DNA of 64,000 nt from Segetibacter sp. 3557_3 (GTDB taxonomy: Bacteria; Bacteroidota; Bacteroidia; Chitinophagales; Chitinophagaceae): NCBI RefSeq assembly GCF_004354985.1, contig NZ_SMSK01000005.1:310001-374000 (forward strand), written 5' to 3'. This document shows, in pieces, positions 45,178 to 53,473 of the stretch (position 1 is its first letter; every line of letters starts with the position of its first letter). The notes under the pieces were generated by a model. It worked only from the letters and a program-made list of their open reading frames with translations, did no database searches and had not been told where the DNA came from. The position numbers were made by a program, and so were the translations under genes.

Positions 45178-45512
45178 TATAACATTCAACACCACATAAT
45201 CCACTTTTAATGCTTAACGCAGAACTCTTAACTGTTCTCATACAACATTCAACATAGCATAAACTACTCTTAATTTTTACCTCATAACTCATAACTGTAT
45301 TCATACAACATTTAGCATACAACATTCAACATAGAATAACCCACCCTTAATTCTGAATTCATAACTCTTAACTGTATTCGTACAACATTCAACATAACTA
45401 AAACTACTCTCAATTCTTCACTCATAACTCTTAACTGTATTCATTCAACATTTAGCATACAACATCTAACATAAAATAAACTACTCTCAATTCTTAACTC
45501 ATAATTCTTAAG
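45178..45512 (-). repeat. ATGTTGA-family array (3' side of GH31 gene)
   Basis: In the sense of the GH31 gene, the sequence 5 nt after the TAG reads TTAAGAATTATGAGTTAAG and then TTATGTTAGATGTTGTATGC. This pattern is repeated about five times at 60-85 nt spacing. It is the inverted counterpart of the 38692-39000 array on the other strand. Confidence 0.92.
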
Positions 45513-45515
45513 TCC

Positions 45516-47765
45516 CTACAGCTTCACTTCCATCTTCTCCCCTTTGTATTCCACCCATCGCGTTGGCGTATTCTGGCGCTGACCAGCTATCAATTGAACA
45601 TTGAATGCGCGGTTGATCTTTTGTCCCCTTGTGTTTGCAGGTTCAATGGTCAGCAACCTGGTTTGATCGTTCCACGCAAAATGAATGGTTGACCCTGGCA
45701 GCTTTTCATAATCGAGTGTGTTGCCATCGTCTTCATACAATTCGTAAGTTCCATTTGCACCTGCATATACGCGCAAGGTTGCCGTGTCAGTCGTGGGCTC
45801 GTCAACGTATTGCCGTACCGGGTCCATCGGAATGATCGAGCCCGCCACAACGTACAGCGGCATCGTCGACAATTCCACATACCGGGATATCCATTGGTTG
45901 CCCTGGTACTTGCGGTTGGACCAGAAGTCGTACCAGGCGCCTTCGGGCAGGTATACTTCTTTCATCGTCCTCCCTTTTTCAGTCACTGGCGCAACCAGGA
46001 AGTTGCGTCCCCACAGGTACTGCGACCTAATCCTTAGTGCTACACTATCATCCGGATAATGCATCCATAGGGGTCGCATCAGCGGCAGGCTCTTGTCGTA
46101 GTTTTCCCTTGCTGCAGTATAGTTATACGGCAGTAACTGGTAACGCAGCTCAAGAAACTTTTTGCAAATGGGTTCTACCTGTGGATTGTACAACTGGGTG
46201 GTATCAAGACCTGCACCCGGACTTAGCGAAACTTCGTTTGGCCCGATGGCGCGGTTGCTCCATCCCCATGGATGGTGCAGCTTCCACTGCCTGCCATGCG
46301 ATCGAAAGAGGGGTGAAAACGTTGCAAACTGGAACCAACGGGTATAGAGTTCGCCTGTGAATTCCCGTGTTGCCACGAAGCCACCGATATCACTGCCCCA
46401 ATATGGTGATACGCCAAGCCCGGCGTTCAAACCGAGTTGCACGTGTGCATCAAGTGTTGACCAAAGTGAAAAGCAATCGCCCGACCAGTTCCAGCTGCCA
46501 TAGCGATGCATGCCCGCATAACCGGTGCGGTGTAAAGCAAATGGACGAAGGTTGGGCTTGTCCATCAACTGGCCCTCGCGATAAATCATATGCCTTGTAA
46601 GGCGCGAAGCAATGGGCAATTCGTCGCCGTCGTCGGGCCACCAGCCATCAATTTTTTTATTCACCGGTTGATGCCATCGCCAGTAATTAAAGGCATAATC
46701 CCGGCCCGTATCTGTTGCAGAAGGTGCCATCACTCCATGGAGTGTTCGCGGGGTATTGTTAACGTGCAGGATAACTTTGAAGTGCTGCTCCTGCAATTGT
46801 TTTATCATCTGGTCAGGCTTATCAAAAGTCTTTGGGTTAAAGTCCATGTTTGCATGCCCCATGTTCCAGCCTGTTGGAGCGTAACCCGTGCCGAGATAGA
46901 TCATGACATCAGCGGGTATTTTTTTGTCGCGGAATGTTTTTGCTTCCTGCAGTATACTATCGGGGCTCTCGAGCGTACGATGGCTTTGCATATAACCTAG
47001 TGCCCATTTGGGTGGCATAGGAGCCTTGCCGGTCAACCGGGTGTAATGTTGCATGATCGCAGGAGTAGAGTCGTTGTAGCTGATAAAGACATCAAGCGGC
47101 AGTGCCTTTTCCGTGGGCAGCGCCGGACTGGGGCGGGGTATGAAGTGGCCGGTTGTACCGGTTCGTAAATCAAATGCGGCTTTGTAAGGAAGGTGGAAAA
47201 ACAAGGACCATTTTTCAACCGGGTTGATGAGTAGCGGAATGGGTATTCTTGACCCATAAATCTGGGATTCGTTTGCAGGCACCCCTTCCTGCATTTCGTC
47301 GTACGTGCCCCTGCGATCATATCGTTGTCCACCCGAGCCGAGCCCGTATAGCGGTCCATTACCGGATGTGAAATGAACGTTGCCATTAGCAGTGTCGATG
47401 GCAAACTGTTGAAACAATTTTCCCCGTTTAAAAAAAGACAGCTTAAGTGGTGATGGAGAAAAGGTGACACTGATGTTCTGCAATTTGAACTGCCGTGCTG
47501 CACTTAACTGGGTTGTTTTTACGTCCGGCGTTTGCCAGCGGTCTTCAATTACCAGGTCTGTTGTTAATGGTTCGGGTTGTTTTGCCGCGTTTAATGGAAG
47601 CAACGTAAACCGTACCGTGTTTGGTGAAACCGAAGTCAGCGAAAGTTGTACCGGCTGACCAGCAACAGTGATTTGCCGCTGCGCATCAACATTCCCTATA
47701 CCGCAAGAAAGCAGCACCAGCCCCAAAATCGTAAATGGCAACTTGAGTCGATAGGATTTTTTCAT
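45516..47765 (-). CDS. GH31 family alpha-glycosidase
   Basis: 749 aa from ATG 47765, which opens the export signal MKKSYRLKLPFTILGLVLLS; the frame continues upstream to 47927 without family sequence. GH31 features are the N-terminal beta-sandwich (YGLGSGGQRYDRRGTYDEMQ), KWALGYMQSHRT, the nucleophile region GWWPDDGDE near residue 376, RYGSWNWSGDCFSLW near 427 with the acid/base Asp, SPYWGSDIGGF near 453, FSPLFRSHGRQ and the C-terminal DUF5110-like domain (VYAGANGTYELYEDDGNTLDYE). It hydrolyses alpha-linked glucosides, xylosides or galactosides outside the cytoplasm. The subsite residues do not let me choose between them; the DDGDE around the nucleophile differs from the common DMNE. Confidence 0.92.
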   Translation of the reverse strand: MKKSYRLKLPFTILGLVLLSCGIGNVDAQRQITVAGQPVQLSLTSVSPNTVRFTLLPLNAAKQPEPLTTDLVIEDRWQTPDVKTTQLSAARQFKLQNISVTFSPSPLKLSFFKRGKLFQQFAIDTANGNVHFTSGNGPLYGLGSGGQRYDRRGTYDEMQEGVPANESQIYGSRIPIPLLINPVEKWSLFFHLPYKAAFDLRTGTTGHFIPRPSPALPTEKALPLDVFISYNDSTPAIMQHYTRLTGKAPMPPKWALGYMQSHRTLESPDSILQEAKTFRDKKIPADVMIYLGTGYAPTGWNMGHANMDFNPKTFDKPDQMIKQLQEQHFKVILHVNNTPRTLHGVMAPSATDTGRDYAFNYWRWHQPVNKKIDGWWPDDGDELPIASRLTRHMIYREGQLMDKPNLRPFALHRTGYAGMHRYGSWNWSGDCFSLWSTLDAHVQLGLNAGLGVSPYWGSDIGGFVATREFTGELYTRWFQFATFSPLFRSHGRQWKLHHPWGWSNRAIGPNEVSLSPGAGLDTTQLYNPQVEPICKKFLELRYQLLPYNYTAARENYDKSLPLMRPLWMHYPDDSVALRIRSQYLWGRNFLVAPVTEKGRTMKEVYLPEGAWYDFWSNRKYQGNQWISRYVELSTMPLYVVAGSIIPMDPVRQYVDEPTTDTATLRVYAGANGTYELYEDDGNTLDYEKLPGSTIHFAWNDQTRLLTIEPANTRGQKINRAFNVQLIAGQRQNTPTRWVEYKGEKMEVKL

Positions 47766-47942
47766 AACGAGGTATTTGTGCAGCAAGCAAAGCGGACCAT
47801 TGCTAAAAGTAATTATTGCATGGTTGATTACGGGCTGAATAGGACTAACCATTTTTAAGCAACAGTAGCCTGATTTTAACCATAACAAGGGTCCTGTCAT
47901 CCCGACTGGGAAGGAGTCTGATCGCAATAAAATGTTTGTCAG
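47766..47942. other. Divergent spacer between GH31 and NamZ genes
   Basis: Spacer with a diverged GTCATCCCGAC...GGAAGGA repeat at 47897-47918. Promoters for the two divergent genes must be in 47766-48306, but no clear TAnnTTTG box was found. Confidence 0.4.
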
Positions 47943-48240
47943 GGATTCCTTCTTAGTCGGAACGACAGAAGTTTACGTCTCATCTCCCATCACTCATCTC
48001 TCATCACTCTCAACGGGATTCCTCTTCGCCGGAATGACAAAAAGTTCACGTCTCATCTCCCATCACTCATCTCTCATAACTCTCAACGGGATTCCTCTTC
48101 GTCGCAATGACAAAAAGTTCACGTCTCATCTCCCATCACTCATTTCTCATCACCATCAACGGGATTCCTCTTCGTCGCAATGACAAAAAGTTCACGTCTC
48201 ATCACTCATCTCTCATATCTCATCACTAGTAACGGGATCC
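47943..48240 (+). repeat. 73-bp tandem array with CTCATCT heptads (5' side of NamZ gene)
   Basis: Units start GGGATTCCTC at 47943, 48015, 48088, 48161 and (partial) 48234, with spacing 72-73 nt. Each unit has a GGGATTCCTC...GGAATGAC block, an AAAAGTTCACG linker and then CTCATCT/CCCATCA/CTCATCT heptads. Units 2-4 are near-identical. Frames through it are artefacts. Confidence 0.93.
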
Positions 48241-48306
48241 CCCGTGCCTCGGAATGACCGCCGTTCCCGGGAAAAAATCCATAATTTCATCGGCTAAAAT
48301 GATTGC

Positions 48307-49530
48307 ATGAAACTTTCCTATTTATCATACCTGCTGGTGGCTATTGTAGCTTCGTGCAGCTTCAAAACGGGTCCGACACGGGCACAGGCCAAAGCCGGTA
48401 AAACCGACATTGTTACCGGTGCAGAAAAAACAAACGAATACCTCCCTTACCTCAAGGGAAAACGCGTTGGCATACTTGCAAATCCCACTACCATCATCGG
48501 TACAAGACACCTGGTGGACAGCATGCTCGCAACAGGGATCAATATTGTAAAAGTGTTTGGCCCCGAACACGGTTTCAGGGGTCGCGCAAGTGCGGGTGTT
48601 CGGGTAAGCGATGAAAAGGACTCCGCAACAGGCGTAAAGGTGATCTCGCTTTACGGGCCTAAACGCAAGCCCAGCAAAGAAGACCTGGCCGATGTCGACG
48701 TCATGATCTTCGACGTACAGGATGTAGGCTGCCGGTTTTATACTTACATCAATGTGCTTAGCTATATCATGGAGTCGTGCGCAGAAAATAATAAGGAACT
48801 CATTGTTCTCGACCGTCCAAATCCAAACGGCTACCTGGTCGACGGACCCATACTCGACATGCGATTGAAGTCGGGTATCGGCATTTTCCCCATTCCTATC
48901 GCACACGGAATGACCATCGCCGAGTTTGCGCAGATGATCAACGGCGAGGGATGGCTGCCCAATAAAATGACCTGTAAACTCAGGATCGTTAAGCTGGCCA
49001 ACTACAACCACGATAAACCATATACCCTTCCGGTAAAACCATCCCCAAACCTGAATACGCAACAAAGCATCATGCTGTACCCTTCTACCTGCCTGTTTGA
49101 AGGCACGATCCTGAACCATGGCCGGGGCACGCAGTTTCCATTTACCGTTTTAGGCAGTCCATTGCTGAAAGACAAATACGCGTTTTCGTATACACCCGTA
49201 AGCATACCCGGCATGAGCGAAACACCCCTGCATATGAACCAGGTTTGTTACGGGCTCGACTTAAGAGACTACGACATCTCAAAACTGCGCGCGTCAAAAA
49301 GAATCAACATACAATGGATGATCGACCTGTATAATGCTTACCCGATTAAGGAAAAGTTTTTTGACCGTACACAAAGCAAAGAGATGGGCAACATAGACGG
49401 ACTTGCAGGAAGCTCCGAATTCAGGCAGCAAATCATGTCGGGTAAATCGGTTAAAGAAATCCAGGACTCGTGGGAGCCCGGTCTGTCGCAATACAAAACC
49501 ATGCGGAAGAAGTACATGCTTTACGACTAG
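48307..49530 (+). CDS. namZ: Exo-beta-N-acetylmuramidase NamZ-like (DUF1343, GH171)
   Basis: 407 aa. Lipoprotein-type N-terminus with Cys at residue 17 (IVASC). DUF1343 features run throughout: KRVGILANPTTI near residue 52, VKVFGPEHGFRGRASAG near 80 with the proposed catalytic Glu, DVMIFDVQDVGCRFYTYI near 132, LDRPNPNGYLVDGPIL near 168, IPIAHGMTIAEFA near 198 and the long LYPSTCLFEGTILNHGRGTQFPF segment near 258. NamZ proteins release terminal MurNAc from peptidoglycan fragments, a step in cell-wall recycling or scavenging. The protein is full length. A 3' repeat begins 5 nt after the stop and a 73-bp tandem array lies upstream. Confidence 0.9.
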   Translation: MKLSYLSYLLVAIVASCSFKTGPTRAQAKAGKTDIVTGAEKTNEYLPYLKGKRVGILANPTTIIGTRHLVDSMLATGINIVKVFGPEHGFRGRASAGVRVSDEKDSATGVKVISLYGPKRKPSKEDLADVDVMIFDVQDVGCRFYTYINVLSYIMESCAENNKELIVLDRPNPNGYLVDGPILDMRLKSGIGIFPIPIAHGMTIAEFAQMINGEGWLPNKMTCKLRIVKLANYNHDKPYTLPVKPSPNLNTQQSIMLYPSTCLFEGTILNHGRGTQFPFTVLGSPLLKDKYAFSYTPVSIPGMSETPLHMNQVCYGLDLRDYDISKLRASKRINIQWMIDLYNAYPIKEKFFDRTQSKEMGNIDGLAGSSEFRQQIMSGKSVKEIQDSWEPGLSQYKTMRKKYMLYD

Positions 49531-49535
49531 TCGGG

Positions 49536-49573
49536 ATTATTTTGGATGTTATATGTTGAATGTTGAATTGGTG
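49536..49573 (+). repeat. ATGTTGA-family repeat (3' side of NamZ gene)
   Basis: TTATTTTGGATGTTATATG, then TTGAATGTTGAATTGG, starts 5 nt after the TAG; a short member of the family seen at 38692, 41172, 45512, 49963 and 53470. The rest of 49531-49963 has no gene. Confidence 0.8.
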
Positions 49574-49614
49574 CGGTTACATTTAGAAGCATTTTTTTGG
49601 ACCGAACCTTAGGA

Positions 49615-49649
49615 TTTCTATTGAACATCGTTGCGTCGCACTCGTGTAC
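49615..49649 (+). repeat. Dispersed 35-bp repeat, copy 2
   Basis: It matches 39035-39069 at 33 of 35 positions. Both copies lie in the spacer after an ATGTTGA-family 3' repeat, and both are preceded by a GGACC-containing stretch. Confidence 0.75.
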
Positions 49650-49924
49650 GGCAGTTTCGTTGCGCAGCGATGCATGACCATCAAAGCTTATAACGGCCTT
49701 GAATGTTGATGCGGGTCCATAAGAAAGAGAAATGAAGGTTAAGACACGAGGAAAGATCTTTTTAATGCATGCACAAGGTGAGGAATACTGATCAGTTGAT
49801 AGCTAATATGTTTATCTTCTAATACCGAAGTAGTCAAGCTATACTATAGCGTTTAACATGCAGCTGCCTTTAGGTAATCAACTCAAGGACCATGTTTGAA
49901 GTGCCGTGACTCATTTTGCCTCGC

Positions 49925-49963
49925 ATTCATTTAACATTCAGCATACAACATTCAACATAACCA
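49925..49963 (-). repeat. ATGTTGA-family repeat (3' side of GH97 gene)
   Basis: In the GH97 sense, TTATGTTGAATGTTGTATGC begins 3 nt after the TAG and is followed by TGAATGTTAAATGAATG, with 7-nt ATGTT steps. Confidence 0.88.
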
Positions 49964-51928
49964 CTACTCCCCTTCCGGTACGAGCACCGCGACCCATCCA
50001 CCGCCTGGCATCAGGTTCATCGTGATGTTGTCGCCACGTTGCACGGCTTGAGAACTGATCGTATAATCCGCCGCATGGTTGTCGGCATTGATCCCATCAG
50101 CAACAACACGCATATTGTACTTCCTGTTGTCGAGAAACGACAGGGCTGCTGTAACATCCCGCTTTTCAAAATCAGTCATTGCACCAATATACCAGCGCGC
50201 GCCGTGTTTACGGGCGACAGCTACGTATTGCCCGGCCTTTGCCTGAAGCGCAATGGTGGTATCCCAGGTAGTAGGTATGCCGGAGATAAAACGGGTAAAG
50301 GTGCTATCCTGTAAATAATTCGACGGGTTGTCGCAGAGCATCTGTAAAGGGCTCTCATACACCACGTACATGGCAGCCTGGTGCGCCCTTGTACCCATGC
50401 TCATCGGCTCGGTGTATACAATGCGAAAATTTTCCTTTGATGCATTAATCATCGCGCCGGGCGTATAGTCCATTGGTCCTGCGGTCATACGCGTGAATGG
50501 GAGCGTAACATTGTGTTTTGGGGTGATGTTGGCTTCCCACTTGTTGTTTTCCGCACCACGCACGCCTTCATACGAAATCACGTTCGGGTACTTGCGGTTT
50601 AAACCAACAGGTTTGTAAGCGCCATGCAGGTCGAGCAGCAACTTTCTTTTGGCAGTAGCCACTGCTGCCCGCTCGTAAAAGTTCACCATGTACTGATCTG
50701 CCCTTGCCATGAAGTCGACCTTGGTTCCTTTTACACCCCATTTTACAAACTGGTCGAGGATGTTGTCCATATCCTTATCCAGCGGGTTCCATAAACTCCA
50801 GAGTATGATGCCTACGTTTTTTGTATTGCCGTAACGAACAAGTTCCGGTATGTCAATCTCAGGTCTTGCTTGCAGCACATTGGTCGTTGTGAGCGACCAA
50901 CCTTCGTCGAGTATGACGTACTCGAGACCAAATTTGGATGCGAAGTCGATATAGTATTTATAGGTTTCGGTATTAAGGCCGGCTTTAAAGTTCACACCAT
51001 AAATGTTGTTGGCATTCCACCAATCCCAGGCGACTTTACCGGGTTTGATCCAGGAAACATCGGTTAACACAGACGGTGTTGCGAGTTTATAGGTCAGGTT
51101 ATTTTCAAGGATCTTCTTATCGTCGTTGGTGATGCTTACGGTACGCCAGGGAAAGGTGCGGGTACCTGCAGTTTCAGCAATAAAGTCTTCAAGGGCAGTA
51201 ATGGTATTGGAACGGTCGCCACGTGGGCGCATGGATTTGATCACCTTTGGAAAACCGGCCGTAACTCCGTTGCCACTTGTTCCAAACAGGAACATGTTGG
51301 GATAGTCATACAGGTCTGCTTCACTGATCAGCACTCTTGTTCCCGAAGGAGCAGTAAGCAACATGGGGAGGTTGCCATGTTGCCGGTTGTTAAATGCAGC
51401 AATGGTGCTGTCCTTAAAAAGGTTTTCAAAGTGGGATTGAAACGCGGTGTCGGTTTCTGTTGGCCAGAACACCTGGAAGTTGTCGCTGAAGTTGTAGTTA
51501 CAGGTTTCTGATACCACCTTGATCTTTGGTTCCCTGAAGCGGGTTTCAAAGCGGTACACAGCACCATCATCGTAAGCACGAAAGCGGATGCTATAATCTT
51601 CTTTAAAGGTTAACAACAGCTCGTTGTATTGCGACCTGATGTTCCGGCTTTTTACCGGCACAACAGCGGTGATCATTTCGTTTTTAGAGGACCTCTTTTC
51701 CTGCTGCACTTTTGCGCCGGCTGCAGGTATTACAGCATTGGAAAGCACCATGCTGATCTCACCGGGCTTGAGCAACACATTGCCATCATAAGCAACCGAC
51801 CAGGTTAGCTTATTACCTGTACTTACGGTGATTTCCGTGTGTTTGTCGGGCGACTGGAGCCGGTAATCTTTGGCCGAAACGCCTGAAGTAAATATCAGCA
51901 ATACAAGAGCAGCAATTAGTTTTTGCAT
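49964..51928 (-). CDS. GH97 family glycoside hydrolase (probably retaining)
   Basis: 654 aa from ATG 51928, which gives the signal peptide MQKLIAALVLLIFTSGVSAK. It has the N-terminal super-beta-sandwich (YRLQSPDKHTEITVS), the barrel start KVAWDWWNANNIYGVNF near residue 310, EYVILDEGWS near 345, GTKVDFMARADQ near 403, VISYEGVRGAENN near 450 and the C-terminal sandwich. In the characterised retaining GH97 enzymes the nucleophile Asp sits in a KxDF context, as here, whereas SusB-type inverting enzymes lack it. An alpha-galactosidase or similar retaining activity is therefore more likely than SusB-like glucosidase; this rests on motif memory. It is periplasmic. Confidence 0.92.
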   Translation of the reverse strand: MQKLIAALVLLIFTSGVSAKDYRLQSPDKHTEITVSTGNKLTWSVAYDGNVLLKPGEISMVLSNAVIPAAGAKVQQEKRSSKNEMITAVVPVKSRNIRSQYNELLLTFKEDYSIRFRAYDDGAVYRFETRFREPKIKVVSETCNYNFSDNFQVFWPTETDTAFQSHFENLFKDSTIAAFNNRQHGNLPMLLTAPSGTRVLISEADLYDYPNMFLFGTSGNGVTAGFPKVIKSMRPRGDRSNTITALEDFIAETAGTRTFPWRTVSITNDDKKILENNLTYKLATPSVLTDVSWIKPGKVAWDWWNANNIYGVNFKAGLNTETYKYYIDFASKFGLEYVILDEGWSLTTTNVLQARPEIDIPELVRYGNTKNVGIILWSLWNPLDKDMDNILDQFVKWGVKGTKVDFMARADQYMVNFYERAAVATAKRKLLLDLHGAYKPVGLNRKYPNVISYEGVRGAENNKWEANITPKHNVTLPFTRMTAGPMDYTPGAMINASKENFRIVYTEPMSMGTRAHQAAMYVVYESPLQMLCDNPSNYLQDSTFTRFISGIPTTWDTTIALQAKAGQYVAVARKHGARWYIGAMTDFEKRDVTAALSFLDNRKYNMRVVADGINADNHAADYTISSQAVQRGDNITMNLMPGGGWVAVLVPEGE

Positions 51929-52098
51929 GAAGGTTTGGTTGGTAGTATGATTGGTGGTGATAAGCAAATCAAAGTCTATGAAGAAACAAAAATCAAATCA
52001 ATTTTTGTGACGACGCCGACATTAAGATGCCCGTTTAAAATTGGATACAGGTCAATTCAATGTGTATTGATTCAACAAAGTTGCGTAATGAACCTACA

Positions 52099-52146
52099 GT
52101 ACAAGAGTGCGACCCGCCAACGCGTTGGGGGCAAGCTGCAACGATG
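52099..52146 (-). repeat. Dispersed repeat, inverted copy with a palindromic insert
   Basis: GTACAAGAGTGCGAC (52099-52113) and GCAACGATG (52138-52146) are the reverse complement of the ends of the 39035 copy. Here they are separated by a 24-nt insert that contains the perfect palindrome CCAACGCGTTGG (52116-52127). Confidence 0.6.
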
Positions 52147-52264
52147 ACGAGCAATGACCAAATGCCGGGAGCCACAAGAAAGTCACCCATAGCATTGGAT
52201 CCCAGGTTCGGTCTGCCATTGCGTCTATTCTCCTGATCATTACCATGTTTTTTGTTTCGTTATT

Positions 52265-53390
52265 CAACCCCTTCAGGGTTGTAAAAACGATATGGTATTC
52301 GTACCCCGGATTTCATCCGGGGCTATTTAAAGGCAACCCCTCCGGGGTTGAAAAACAAAGCACGTTTCGCAAACTACCTTTACACATTTCATTTACTTCA
52401 AGAGCCAACGAGGTACCATTCACACAATACAACAGCAAAACACGGTAACTCATAACACTTAATTCATTACTCTTAACTTCTCTCTTCATTTAGCATACAA
52501 CATAGATTTTATCGCCCTCCCCCGGGGTTGAAAAACATCCAGCCCTAATCAATAATAACGTCTGTCATCTTCTTTATTCAACCCCTTCAGGATTGTAAAA
52601 ACGATATGGTATTCGTACCCCGGATTTCATCCGGCGCTATTTAAGGGCAACCCCATCGGGGTTGAAAAACATCCAGCCTGACCAACAAAAACGTCTGCCG
52701 TTTTTTTCATTCAACCCCTTCAGGGTTGCAAAAACGATATGGTATTTGTACCCCGGATTTCATCCGGCGCTATTTAAAGGCAACCCCTCCGGGGTTGAAA
52801 AACAAAGCACGTTTCGCAAACTACCTTTACACATTTCATTTACTTCAAGGGCCAACGAGGTACCATTCACACAATACAACAGCAAAACACGGTAACTCAT
52901 AACACTTAATTCATAACTCTTAGCTTCTCTCTTCATTTAGCATACAACATAGATTTTATCGCCCTCCCCCGGGGTTGAAAAACATCCAGCCCTAATCAAC
53001 TATAACGTCTGTCATCTCTTTTATTCAAATCCTTCAGGGTCGTAAAAACGATGTGGTATTCGTACCCCGGATTTCATCCGGCGCTATTTAAGGGCAACCC
53101 CATCGGGGTTGAAAAACATCCAGCCCTAATCAATAATAACGTCTGTCATCTTCTTTATTCAACCCCTTCAGGATTGTAAAAACGATATGATATTCGTACC
53201 CCGGATTCATCCGCGGCTATTTAAGGGCAACCCCTTCAGGGTTGAAAAACCAAACCACGAATTCGCAAACGATCTCTACACATTTCATTTACTTCAAGAG
53301 CCAACGAGGTACCATTCACACAATACAACAGCAAAACACGGGCAACTCATATGGCTTAATCGATAACTCAGAACTGTTCCCGCAACACCA
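52265..53390 (+). repeat. ~447-bp tandem repeat built from double-hairpin elements
   Basis: Two full units (52265-52712 and 52713-53158) and a third partial one follow each other. Landmarks recur at 447-448 nt: a CAACCCCTTCAGG palindrome at 52265 and 52713; the block CCAACGAGGTACCATTCACA in all three units at ~52400, ~52850 and ~53300. Each full unit holds two hairpin composites, with outer palindromes CAACCCCTTCAGGGTTG, CAACCCCTCCGGGGTTG or CAACCCCATCGGGGTTG around an inner CCCCGGATTTCATCCGG. It also holds a stretch of ATGTTGA-family and CTCATAA-type heptads. No gene. The whole 51929-53473 gap is noncoding as far as I can see. Confidence 0.92.
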
Positions 53391-53472
53391 CGTTAAATTC
53401 ATAATTCTTAATTCATAACTCATAATTTCTCTCTTCATTCAACATTTATCATACAACATCTAACATAATCCT
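53391..53472 (-). repeat. ATGTTGA-family repeat (3' side of DPP-IV-like gene)
   Basis: In the sense of the peptidase gene, TTATGTTAGATGTTGTATGA begins 4 nt after the TAG, then TAAATGTTGAATGAAGAGAG and AATTATGAGTTATGAATTAA heptads. It has the same order of parts as 38692-38770. Confidence 0.9.
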
Positions 53473-53473
53473 T

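Noticed and set aside
44944-45182. Short open frames with the peptide FNPFRVV...FHPGLF
   Set aside because: The peptide is the translation of the hairpin composite; near-identical peptides come from 52245-52448 and 52662-52895, which are the tandem copies of the same noncoding element.
47932-48183. 83-codon frame in the 73-bp array
   Set aside because: Repeats in the peptide mirror the DNA tandem units; no start context or family features.
48325-49119. 264-codon antisense frame on the minus strand
   Set aside because: It lies wholly inside the well-supported NamZ gene and shows no family features.
52245-52895. Two near-identical 67- and 77-codon frames as possible small paralogous genes
   Set aside because: Similarity follows the 447-bp DNA repeat, including its palindromes and noncoding tracts, not codon structure.
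52265-53390. Possible CRISPR array
   Set aside because: Repeat lengths and spacing are irregular, the units contain internal palindromes and the intervening sequences are themselves repeated; no cas gene is nearby.
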